In this document: piece after piece, positions 35,882-44,040 of the stretch | How positions within the stretch are numbered: position 1 is the first letter of the stretch | How the letters are laid out: every line of letters begins with the position of its first letter | NCBI RefSeq assembly: GCF_005116655.2 | Contig: NZ_CP050698.1 | Span: 4,628,001 to 4,692,000, forward strand | Direction of reading: 5' to 3' | Length of the DNA: 64,000 bases | Origin: Desulfosediminicola flagellatus | Lineage (GTDB): Bacteria; Desulfobacterota; Desulfobulbia; Desulfobulbales; Desulfocapsaceae | Made by a program: the position numbers and the translations under genes | Notes under the pieces: generated by a model | The model's input: the letters and a program-made list of their open reading frames with translations, nothing else | What the model was told of the DNA's origin: nothing | The model's database searches: none

Positions 35882-35984
35882 GCAGGAAATTTCCTGGTGT
35901 GGCTTCATGTCCACCCTCTCCTCCGGATGTGGAGTCGCACCAGGATGTATACACTCATCATTATTACTCAGAAAAGGTGACAGA

Positions 35985-37103
35985 ATGATCGTTGGAATTC
36001 TTAAGGAAATAAAAGTACTGGAAAATCGTGTTGCAATGACCCCTGCTGGCGTTGAAGTTATGATTGCCAACAAGCACAAGGTTATCGTAGAAAACAACGC
36101 TGGATTAGGAAGCGGATTTGCAAACGAAGAGTATGTTGCAGCCGGCGCTACCATTGTTGAAACACCTGCAGAAATCTACAAAGAGTCAGACATGGTAATG
36201 CATGTCAAAGAGCCTCAGCCATCTGAGTATGATATGATCCGTGAAGATCAGATCGTTTTCACCTATCTTCACCTCGCAGCTGATGAGCCACAGACCAATG
36301 CTCTCGTTAAAGCTAACTCCATCAACATTGCTTACGAAACCATCCAGAAAGCTGACGGTTCCCTGCCACTGCTCACCCCAATGAGTGAAGTTGCCGGCCG
36401 TATGGCAACCATGCAGGGTGCACATCACCTGTCAATGCCTACCGGCGGACGCGGTATCCTTCTTGGTGGCGTACCTGGAGTTGAGCCTGCAACCGTAGTT
36501 GTAATCGGTGGTGGTATCGTTGGTATCAACGCTGCTAAAATGGCATGCGGTCTTGGTGCAAAAGTATATCTGATGGACACCAACCTTGACAGACTCCGTT
36601 ACCTTGACGATGTAATGCCTGCAAACTGCATCCCAGTAATGAGCAGCACTCCAAAACTTCGTGAGTTAATGGCGCAAGCAGATATCGTGGTCGGTGCAGT
36701 TCTCATTCCAGGCGCTAAAGCTCCTAAGCTTGTTACTCGCGAAATGCTTCAGGTTATGAAGCCAGGTTCTGTGCTTGTAGACGTTGCTATTGATCAGGGC
36801 GGTTGTTTTGAGACCTCTAAAGCTACCACCCACGCAGAGCCTACCTACGTCGTTGATGGTATCGTTCACTACTGTGTTGCCAATATGCCTGGCGCTTACG
36901 CCAAGACCTCTACTCTGGCACTTACAAATGCTACCCTCCCATACGCAGTACAGATCGCCAACAAAGGCTGGAAAAAAGCATGTCAGGACAATGCAGAAAT
37001 CGTTCCTGGCCTGAACGTAGTCAACGGCAAGATCACCTGCAAAGCAGTAGCTGAAGCTTTCGGTTTTGATTACGTAGCTGTTGAGTCAGTACTTCAGGAC
37101 TAA
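35985..37103 (+). CDS. ald: Alanine dehydrogenase
   Basis: 372 residues from the ATG at 35985, with AAAAGGTGACAGA just before it. The frame extends upstream to 35907, but family members begin at MIVGILKEIK. Conserved parts are the N-terminal substrate domain (ENRVAMTPAGV with Arg15, and MHVKEPQ with Lys75), the catalytic FTYLHLA His (about 95) and the NAD motif VIGGGIVGINAAKM (about 172-185). It interconverts L-alanine and pyruvate with NAD+, linking amino-acid nitrogen to energy metabolism. It ends just before a strong terminator. Confidence 0.95.
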   Translation: MIVGILKEIKVLENRVAMTPAGVEVMIANKHKVIVENNAGLGSGFANEEYVAAGATIVETPAEIYKESDMVMHVKEPQPSEYDMIREDQIVFTYLHLAADEPQTNALVKANSINIAYETIQKADGSLPLLTPMSEVAGRMATMQGAHHLSMPTGGRGILLGGVPGVEPATVVVIGGGIVGINAAKMACGLGAKVYLMDTNLDRLRYLDDVMPANCIPVMSSTPKLRELMAQADIVVGAVLIPGAKAPKLVTREMLQVMKPGSVLVDVAIDQGGCFETSKATTHAEPTYVVDGIVHYCVANMPGAYAKTSTLALTNATLPYAVQIANKGWKKACQDNAEIVPGLNVVNGKITCKAVAEAFGFDYVAVESVLQD

Positions 37104-37128
37104 TTCACTAGTCATCGATATACAGCTT

Positions 37129-37170
37129 AAAAAGCCGATGCTTCAAGATATGAAGCATCGGCTTTTTTTT
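37129..37170 (+). terminator. Rho-independent terminator after ald
   Basis: AAAGCCGATGCTTCA (37131-37145) pairs perfectly with TGAAGCATCGGCTTT (37151-37165), with a five-base loop and a run of T beyond. Confidence 0.92.
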
Positions 37171-37296
37171 TGCTTTTTCCAGAGGCATAATCACTCATCT
37201 GCAAGCTAAGCAGATAGATGAATCACAAATGACACCTAAGCTATAGAATTCGAAGATTGGTGTTACTGTTTAGAGATGCTCCCCCCCCAACAGGCA

Positions 37297-37467
37297 CTAC
37301 TTGGACTTCCCATACATATTTCGTAAACGTTCAGCGCGCTTCAAACGTTCCAAATCATACTGATCACGCGCCTTAATTTCATTTCTTCCTTCACCTATGC
37401 TAAACGACATATACCAACCAAAAGCACATGCTGTCAGTACTAACAAAATAACAGTATCTAAATCCAC
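37297..37467 (-). CDS. Small single-TM membrane protein
   Basis: 56 residues if translation starts at the GTG at 37467, which has AGGA eight bases upstream. It consists of VDLDTVILLVLTACAFGWYM (a TM helix) followed by a charged amphipathic tail rich in Arg, Lys and Glu (LERLKRAERLRNMYG). Such a helix plus a basic tail suits a small inner-membrane accessory protein. Function unknown. It faces the ald terminator. Confidence 0.5.
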   Translation of the reverse strand: MDLDTVILLVLTACAFGWYMSFSIGEGRNEIKARDQYDLERLKRAERLRNMYGKSK

Positions 37468-38090
37468 TTCGTATTTCCTATCTAAAACAGTATTACAATT
37501 TCCAGGGCTCCTGAGACCCATCAGCTGACATTATAAACCCCACGTCAAAATGCCACGCAGTGATATACCAGATTCAAAAAGTGAAAGCAATATTCCATTT
37601 ACAGGAAGAACAGAACTTCGAACAGATAACAGTGGATATTGCAATTAATTTCACACTCAAGCACCTCTTTTTTAAAAAAACAGTGCGTCATATTTACTTT
37701 ATGAACGCTCAATCAATTCACTATTCTACACATGTTTGATGGATCACGTTTTCCTGGAAATACGCCATTGACCTGCCCCAATCGTCTGACATTTTTCTTA
37801 CTCCGGTAATCTGCTCCCTTTCTGGATAATGATTTTAGAATTATCTGCAAATAATTTAATATTTCTCAGTCCACACTAATCAACCGAGAATACAACGATT
37901 AATATCCTACATCCGTCCATAACTTTCTTATAGAGAAAACACCATCCTTTCGCGCAGCAACAACTCAAGATATATGTCAGGCCCGCTTGATACACTAACC
38001 TCATACATAAAACTATTTCAACAGCCCTTGTAATATAAGGGCCTTCATGGATTCATGCCTGAAATCTAATAATCGACGGGGAGGTAGATT
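37468..38090. other. Intergenic stretch, no gene seen
   Basis: 623 AT-rich bases with no credible ORF. A short perfect inverted repeat GCCCTT-N8-AAGGGC lies at 38023-38042, about 50 bases before the next ATG, and might be an operator. Confidence 0.45.
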
Positions 38091-38285
38091 ATGTCATGGT
38101 TAACAGAGTACATCATTTTTATCTGGCTTATACCGGTTGCACTGAACCTCATTCTTCCAATGGTTGTTCTTTTTGTTTGGACCATTGATTATGCAATACG
38201 TCCGGGCAGACGTCACACAGTAAAGAAAGAGGCAGAAAAGCTGCATATCAACGAAGAACCTTCATTATCAGCCACGAGTAATTAG
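38091..38285 (+). CDS. Small membrane protein (paralogue 1 of a tandem pair)
   Basis: 64 residues. ACGGGGAGGTAGATT lies before the ATG. There is one hydrophobic segment (EYIIFIWLIPVALNLILPMVVLFVW, residues about 6-30) with a central Pro pair that could form a hairpin or kinked helix, then a positively charged tail. The EYIxxIWLIPV core recurs in the next ORF. Function unknown. Confidence 0.6.
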   Translation: MSWLTEYIIFIWLIPVALNLILPMVVLFVWTIDYAIRPGRRHTVKKEAEKLHINEEPSLSATSN

Positions 38286-38342
38286 CACAATCTATCGATT
38301 TGTTAACAATATCATACATTCAAATCCACAACGGAGAATACC

Positions 38343-38522
38343 ATGTTGAATATATCCGAATACATCGTCATCATCTGGCTCATTCCGGTAACTATGACTC
38401 TCGTTCTTCCGTTAACTTTGATGGTAATTCGGGGCATATCGCTTGTTGGGCGATCATTATGGAAGGGGATAAAAATGAATGCAGGCGGGCTGGAAGCAAA
38501 ACCGGTTCTAGGCTCAAATTAA
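38343..38522 (+). CDS. Small membrane protein (paralogue 2 of a tandem pair)
   Basis: 59 residues, starting at ATG 38343 with CAACGGAGAATACC before it. It contains EYIVIIWLIPVTMTLVLPLTLMV (residues about 6-28), which aligns with residues 6-28 of the preceding gene product: shared EYI, IWLIPV, LP and a following basic stretch. The tail differs. Together with the 38091 gene it looks like a tandem duplication or a two-part membrane device of unknown function. Confidence 0.6.
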   Translation: MLNISEYIVIIWLIPVTMTLVLPLTLMVIRGISLVGRSLWKGIKMNAGGLEAKPVLGSN

Positions 38523-38662
38523 AGGTTTAACCAGAAATTGAGCATTTTTTATCAGATCGGGGAGTGCTGAAACATCAGGGGAAACCTTGGAGTTACCATC
38601 AGAATCATCTTTTTCCACAGTGTCAATGAGATGAAGAAACAGGGTAATCGCCTGACTGTTTT

Positions 38663-39922
38663 TTAAAAAGAAAGGTCATCGGCTTGCGCGCGGCCGACGA
38701 GTTCTGCCAGATGCAGCACGGGTATATTACGTCCTTTTGCAGCTATAGCAGTTTTCCACTGCATCAGACAACCTGAACAACTGCTAGTAATAATCTCCGG
38801 TTCCTTTGCCAGGACTTTGTCTGCAAGATCGTCACGTATTATTGCTGACAGTTCAGGTGCACCAAGGTGAAACAACCCTCCCTGACCGCAGCATTGCGGG
38901 CCGTCATCAAGTTCAATGAGTTCAATTGCCTCAAACCTCTTCAGAATATTTCGTGGTTCACGGGTAATATTGAGTTCATTTCGCAAATGACACGGGTCGT
39001 GATAGAATACTTTTGTTTTCTGGATATCAGTAGCATTATGAGTACCCGTAGTATTTCGGGGCATCCATTGATCTAGAAACTGATTTATTTCAACGAGCCT
39101 CTCACAGACATATTCTGCCCTCTCCTTCCATAACGGTTCTTGAGACAGGATCTCAACATATCGTTTCAGATGGGCAAAGCAGGAGCCACACGAAACGAGA
39201 ATGCTACCTGAGGTTCTTTCAAGAGCGAGGACATTTTTCTTTGCAAGCTTTTCTGCCGTCTCCGGATCACCCGCCGCATCCATCGCCACACCGCAACAGG
39301 CAAGGTCCCTGGGGACAACGAGAGAATAACCAATAGATTTACATAGGGATTTGCAGGAACCAACAATCTCCGGATAGAGGTGGCTCGCACTGCAACCGGG
39401 GAAATAGACCAGAGGTTCCAAAGCGACATCAACCTCAGTTTCAGACTTCATCTCGGGGAGATTTCTTGAAGTAATATTATGGTCAAAAATTGCCAGCTGT
39501 AATCTGAGGCCGCTTTCAGCCGGAAGAGTTTTTTCCAGGAGTGGTGAAAATGATCTGCCGAATTTTCTTACTACACTCAGCAATCCAGCCTTTTCAAGAA
39601 CTTTTCTGGCCAGAAATTTCTTGTAGCCGTGTTCGCCGTAAAAGGCACTGAAACCGGCCCGGGCTTGACGCACCTCACCTGTAATATCAACATCACGCGG
39701 GCAGGCCTTGACACATGCTCCACAAAGCAGACATTTAGAGAATATGTCTTCAAAAACGGGAGAGGGACTCCCCTCTCCCGTTTTTCCTACAGTTTCGAGC
39801 AGATATTTTTTGCCTCGGCCGGAGTAGAACTCTTTTCCGCCGCTTGCCAGGTAAACCGGGCAGACAACAGTACAGGAACCACATTTAGCACAACGCTGGG
39901 TTTCTTTTGTGATTTTTATAAT
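38663..39922 (-). CDS. Fe-S oxidoreductase, GlcF/HdrD-like (two 4Fe-4S motifs, two CCG domains); non-AUG start
   Basis: About 419 residues. In frame upstream of the first GTG (39673), the sequence continues with CAKCGSCTVVCP and CLLCGACVKACP, the two 4Fe-4S motifs such proteins need. The two CCG domains follow (PRDLACCGVAMDAAG and GPQCCGQGG). The frame has no ATG/GTG/TTG between those motifs and the in-frame TGA at 39934-39932. I place the start at ATT 39922-39920, since GTGAGG lies seven bases before it. Another reading is an ATG mutated to ATT or a sequencing error. The family moves electrons in lactate/glycolate oxidation or heterodisulfide reduction. It may be the last gene of the corC-lnt-prfB run. 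Confidence 0.75.
   Translation of the reverse strand: MIKITKETQRCAKCGSCTVVCPVYLASGGKEFYSGRGKKYLLETVGKTGEGSPSPVFEDIFSKCLLCGACVKACPRDVDITGEVRQARAGFSAFYGEHGYKKFLARKVLEKAGLLSVVRKFGRSFSPLLEKTLPAESGLRLQLAIFDHNITSRNLPEMKSETEVDVALEPLVYFPGCSASHLYPEIVGSCKSLCKSIGYSLVVPRDLACCGVAMDAAGDPETAEKLAKKNVLALERTSGSILVSCGSCFAHLKRYVEILSQEPLWKERAEYVCERLVEINQFLDQWMPRNTTGTHNATDIQKTKVFYHDPCHLRNELNITREPRNILKRFEAIELIELDDGPQCCGQGGLFHLGAPELSAIIRDDLADKVLAKEPEIITSSCSGCLMQWKTAIAAKGRNIPVLHLAELVGRAQADDLSF
39752..39785. terminator. Perfect terminator-like palindrome inside the Fe-S protein gene
   Basis: AAAAACGGGAGAGGG (39752-39766) is perfectly complementary to CCCTCTCCCGTTTTT (39771-39785), with a four-base loop and T-runs at the end in both directions. 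It sits in coding sequence between the two 4Fe-4S motifs, where the minus-strand frame reads VGKTGEGSPSPVFED. A true terminator here would truncate most transcripts about 170 bases into the gene. Confidence 0.7.
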
Positions 39923-39966
39923 AACGATGCCTCACATAACCCTGAATTTCCAGCTAAAACAGTAAA

Positions 39967-41077
39967 CTATTTCTTCCACAACAAGTACGCCTTGATAAAC
40001 GGATCTATTTTACCATCAAGAACAGCATCAACATTACCAGCCTCTTGGTCTGTCCGGTGATCCTTTATCATCCTATACGGCTGCAGGACATACGACCTGA
40101 TCTGACTCCCCCAGGCGATTTCTTTCTTGTCCCCGCTCAAGCCCTGCTGCTGTTCAGCCTGTCGCTGTTTTTCCAGTTCATAGAGCCGTGCTGCAAGCAT
40201 CTTCATAGCCATATCTTTATTACGATGCTGCGACCGTTCATTCTGGCACTGTACCACAACACCTGTAGGCAAATGCGTCAGTCGAATAGCGGAATCGGTC
40301 TTATTGACATGCTGCCCACCGGCACCACTTGCCCTGTAGGTGTCAACGCGCAGATCTTTGTCATCAATATCAATATTTACACTATCATCAAGCTCGGGCA
40401 TAACCATGACTGATGCAAACGATGTATGCCTTCTACCACTTGAATCAAATGGCGATATTCGAACCAGGCGGTGAATACCCAACTCCGAACGCATATACCC
40501 ATATGCATTACGTCCCTTGATCAGCAGGGTAACGCCCTTAACACCGGCCTCATCACCTGGAAGATAGTCAAGAATATCTGTTTTGAAAGCTTTATCCTCA
40601 GCCCATCGCAGGTACATGCGCAACAGAATATCCGTCCAGTCCTGAGCTTCGGTACCACCGGCACCTGCATGAATGGATATTATAGCGTTGTTGCTATCAT
40701 GTTCACCACTGAACATGCACTCAACCTCAGCCACAGAAATCTCTTCCCGCATTGCCCGGAGTCTCTCAGCGACCTCAATTTCTGAATCAGCATCACCTTC
40801 TTCAACTGCCATTTCCAGCAAGAGTTCAATCTCTTCAAGATCGTCCCAGCGCGCTTCCCACTCTTTTATTACATCCTGAATCTGGCCGTGCTCCTTCTGC
40901 ACATTCTGGGCATTGGCCGCATCATTCCAAAAATCGGGAGCCAATGTCAGTCGTTCGAGTTTTTCCAGTTCTTCTTTTTTGCGGGGTAAGTCAAAGATGC
41001 TCCTTCAAGGCCAGTAAACGGCCTTTCAGATCGCTAATAATCTGCTTTGAAACTCCAGCACCTGTATCTATAGACAT
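39967..41077 (-). CDS. prfB: Peptide chain release factor 2 with programmed +1 frameshift
   Basis: The first frame begins at ATG 41077 and ends after 28 codons at CTT TGA C (40996-40991). A +1 shift on CTT enters the long frame that reads DLPRKKEELEKLERL and continues to 39967. AAGGAG (41005-41000) lies three bases before CTT, the internal Shine-Dalgarno that drives the shift in this family. The long frame has the GGQ motif (SGAGGQHVNKTDSA), the SPF/GAGGTEAQD region and the RF2 stop-codon reader. RF2 releases at UGA and UAA, and the frameshift lets it sense its own level at the UGA. Automated tools will report only the downstream 325-residue frame. Confidence 0.93.
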
Positions 41078-41182
41078 AATTACTATCCAAAACCTGTGTT
41101 GTTTATATATAGAGTGGTACCCGGCAACTCTGTTGCCTCTAAGCACCACCCAACCCTACTATAATACGTCCTTTATAATACG

Positions 41183-42751
41183 TTAATCGACTGGTGTTGT
41201 CTTTTTTCTTCTTATCAGAAAGACTGTTAGCAGTAACATGCTGCCTGCGAAACAGCCAGGAGCAAACCAGTGACCCCAGCGTACATAATGCGTTTTCCCA
41301 TTGAGTAATGCAACCCTCTCAGCCCCTGCCCAAATGGTAAATATTTCACTTGGTGCTTCCACCCGACCGAGCGGATCAATAAATCCTGAAATACCTGTGT
41401 TGGCAGAACGCACCACGCTTCTTCGAGTTTCTACTGCCCGAAACACAGTCATTGCCATACTGTGATACGGGGCACTCGACTTACCATACCAGGCATCATT
41501 GGTCAAATTGACCAGGACATTAGCTCCATTTAGAACCCACTCCCTCGCTATATCTGGAAAAATCGATTCAAAACAGACAAGTACACCGGCCTTAGCTCCA
41601 CGCCATTCAAGCGGAGTACCTACCACGCCCGGACTGAAATCACCCACAGCTTCCACCAGTGGTGCAAGAAACGGTAAGAGTTTTTTTAGAGGTACATACT
41701 CACCAAAAGGCACCAGATGAGATTTATAATAACTTCCCCCAAAAGAACCATCAGCGTTCAGCAATTGGGCACTATTGAAATATTTTATTTTTTTCTTGCT
41801 TCGGTCAATTATTTCAAACCATGGAGCACCGGTTAACAGCGCTGTATCATGCTCTTTCACCAAATCACTAAAAATTGCAACATCCCTGTAGGTCTGTAAA
41901 TACAAAGGCAATGCAGTTTCCGGCCAAACTAATAAATCAGGATGATCATCAGCAAAGAGCGCTTTTGAATTCTCGACATAAGTAGTGATGGTATGGTGCT
42001 GAAAAAGTGGTGCCCACTTCACACTCTGGTCAATATTGCCCTGGACCACCCCAATCACAATTGAATCTGTCAATTCGGCAGCAAGAGTTTCCTGGACCGA
42101 CGCCCAGCGATTAACTGAATAAACAGCAGTCAGGACAAGTAAAAGTGCTGCCGGCAAACCAAGCTGAAGAGTACATCGTAAACGATTGTTGCTCAGTAGA
42201 ATAAGCGCGACAAGGGTATTTACAAAAACAACGACAAAAGAAACACCACCATGCCCGAAGAGATCTGCAATCTGGATAATTTTCGGATTTCCTGCAAGTG
42301 CATAACCGATATCCATCCACGGAAAACCACTGAACATCACACTGCGTAACCAATCAAGACCGACCCACAACGCAGGAATTGCAAACAATGAAATCATAGG
42401 ATGAGTAGCGGTCAGCAGGATTCTGGCCACATAGGCAAAACCGGCCAGATACACTGACATGTATACGGCAAGCAGAACAAGTGCAGGTATTGAAACAAAA
42501 AACGGAAGGCCGCCGTAACGCCCGAGAACGATTACTATCCAGTACAAAAGAAGCAGATAAAGCAGAGTCCCGGTTGCCAGACCACCAATAACTGACCGCC
42601 TGCTGCTCATCTCCGGTAAAGCAACCAGCATCGGCACAAGCGCTACGGACAGAAGCGGCCAGATTTCGCCGCCCCCCGGATACGCAGACCAAAGCAAAAC
42701 CGCGGTCAGCAGTGAGAGCAAAAGCGGCCTACGCCGCAAAAATGCGGTCAT
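41183..42751 (-). CDS. lnt: Apolipoprotein N-acyltransferase
   Basis: 522 residues. About six to seven N-terminal TM helices are followed by a periplasmic nitrilase-like domain with the Glu-Lys-Cys triad: LVWPETALP (Glu, about 267-275), the Lys in YKSHLVPFGEYVP (about 335-347), and Cys in GVLVCFESIFP (about 385-395). It N-acylates lipoproteins. A last TM helix (GCFAGSMLLLTVFLI) follows near the C-terminus. The ATG overlaps the corC stop by 4 bases (ATGA), and corC-lnt order is common in Gram-negative bacteria. Confidence 0.93.
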   Translation of the reverse strand: MTAFLRRRPLLLSLLTAVLLWSAYPGGGEIWPLLSVALVPMLVALPEMSSRRSVIGGLATGTLLYLLLLYWIVIVLGRYGGLPFFVSIPALVLLAVYMSVYLAGFAYVARILLTATHPMISLFAIPALWVGLDWLRSVMFSGFPWMDIGYALAGNPKIIQIADLFGHGGVSFVVVFVNTLVALILLSNNRLRCTLQLGLPAALLLVLTAVYSVNRWASVQETLAAELTDSIVIGVVQGNIDQSVKWAPLFQHHTITTYVENSKALFADDHPDLLVWPETALPLYLQTYRDVAIFSDLVKEHDTALLTGAPWFEIIDRSKKKIKYFNSAQLLNADGSFGGSYYKSHLVPFGEYVPLKKLLPFLAPLVEAVGDFSPGVVGTPLEWRGAKAGVLVCFESIFPDIAREWVLNGANVLVNLTNDAWYGKSSAPYHSMAMTVFRAVETRRSVVRSANTGISGFIDPLGRVEAPSEIFTIWAGAERVALLNGKTHYVRWGHWFAPGCFAGSMLLLTVFLIRRKKTTPVD

Positions 42752-43629
42752 TCCGTGTTTTCTCCGGCACCAATACGCTGCACTTTCACTATCTTTATAT
42801 GGCGCGCTGAAGCACTCTGTACTTCAAAACACAAATCATCCGTTTTCACTATGTCGCCAGTTTCACCAAGACGACCAAGCAGATGAATAACCAGGCCACC
42901 AATGGACTCAAACGGTCCCTCAGGCAATTCCACATCGAAATATTCTTCTATTTTTTCGATATCGAGACGGGCGTGAGCAAGAATCGTATCCACATCTATT
43001 ATTTCTATGGCATCCTGTTCTTCATCATATTCATCGTCAATCTCGCCGACGATTTCCTCCAGGATATCTTCAAGCGTGATCAGACCACGCACGGTGCCGA
43101 ATTCATCCGTTACCATTGCCATATGATTTTTACGCATCTGAAATTCGCGTAACAGGTCAACAATAGGCTTATTTTCCGGAACGAAAAAAACAGGACGCAA
43201 AACATCCTCAATTCGCCCCTGCTCCTCATCTTTTTTTGCACAGAGTCTTAACAGATCTTTAGCATGCAGAACGCCTATAACTCTGTCGGGGATTTCCTGA
43301 TGGATGGGAATACGGGTAAACCCGTTTTCAACGACCGAATCAATAATTTCAGACATCGGCGTAGATGCTTCAAGGCTTATCACCTCAGCTGCCGGTGTCA
43401 TGATTTCTGCAGCAAGTGTATCCCGAAAATCAAAAATTGAGTTGATCATCTTCTCTTCTAGAGAAGATATCAATCCGTGCTCTTCGCCTTCTTCAAGCAA
43501 CTCAAGTATTTCGTTTTCAAGATCTTCGGTAGTTTCCGGGCGGCCGAACGGCACCTTGGATAACAGCAGTTTAAGTAAGCCCTTACGTTCAGGGGGCTCC
43601 TGTTGGTCAGATTCTATTTCTGTGTTCAT
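42748..43629 (-). CDS. corC: CorC/HlyC-type CBS-domain protein
   Basis: 293 residues. An N-terminal IMTPAAEVISL leads into a pair of CBS domains (TRIPIHQEIPDRVIGVLHAKDLL and MVTDEFGTVRGLITLEDILEEIVGEIDDE, about 100-200). A CorC/HlyC (transporter-associated) domain forms the last 80 residues. There is no DUF21 membrane domain, so it is a cytosolic CorC protein. It is linked to lnt with a 4-base overlap. It is likely involved in Mg2+/Co2+ homeostasis or envelope function. Confidence 0.9.
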   Translation of the reverse strand: MNTEIESDQQEPPERKGLLKLLLSKVPFGRPETTEDLENEILELLEEGEEHGLISSLEEKMINSIFDFRDTLAAEIMTPAAEVISLEASTPMSEIIDSVVENGFTRIPIHQEIPDRVIGVLHAKDLLRLCAKKDEEQGRIEDVLRPVFFVPENKPIVDLLREFQMRKNHMAMVTDEFGTVRGLITLEDILEEIVGEIDDEYDEEQDAIEIIDVDTILAHARLDIEKIEEYFDVELPEGPFESIGGLVIHLLGRLGETGDIVKTDDLCFEVQSASARHIKIVKVQRIGAGENTE

Positions 43630-44040
43630 CGTCTACTTTTAATTAATATTTAGCCTGAGGCGGGAAGCCCCAGACGCCCCCGTTACAAACGGTAGCATCC
43701 CTCATTTATTCTTTTGTATAAACAAACAATTGTCACGAGGAAATGAAAAAGCAATAAACTATATTGGTTGGTAACAATCCAGCTAGCTTAGCTTCTATGG
43801 ATAATCAAAACTCTTGTCAAGAAGAAAAGTCCAATTCACCTCATAGACGCCAGCATTGACAAATGGGTCTGAAAAAGTGCATAATATCTCTTTTCTATTT
43901 GACGTTGCGTGACTATAGTAGTCTCGATTTTCATTTCTCCGAGCTCTGATACTTCAATTTTTACGGAAGATCGGAGTTTTTTTAGTATCGGCTAATACCC
44001 CCCAACCACAGATCAACAATTGCAAATTACGAGGGAAAAC
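43630..44040. promoter_or_regulatory. Divergent regulatory region between corC and accC with an attenuator-like hairpin
   Basis: CTCCGA (43937-43942) and TCGGAG (43971-43976) can pair around a 28-base loop, followed by seven T (43977-43983), about 60 bases before accC. This could attenuate accC transcription, or end a plus-strand transcript from upstream. Otherwise no gene is visible here. Confidence 0.45.

Noticed and set aside
39932-39937. ATG directly followed by in-frame TGA before the Fe-S protein, read as Met-Sec
   Set aside because: Sec at residue 2 has no functional place in this family, and no SECIS hairpin follows. An ATT start downstream with GTGAGG seven bases before fits better.
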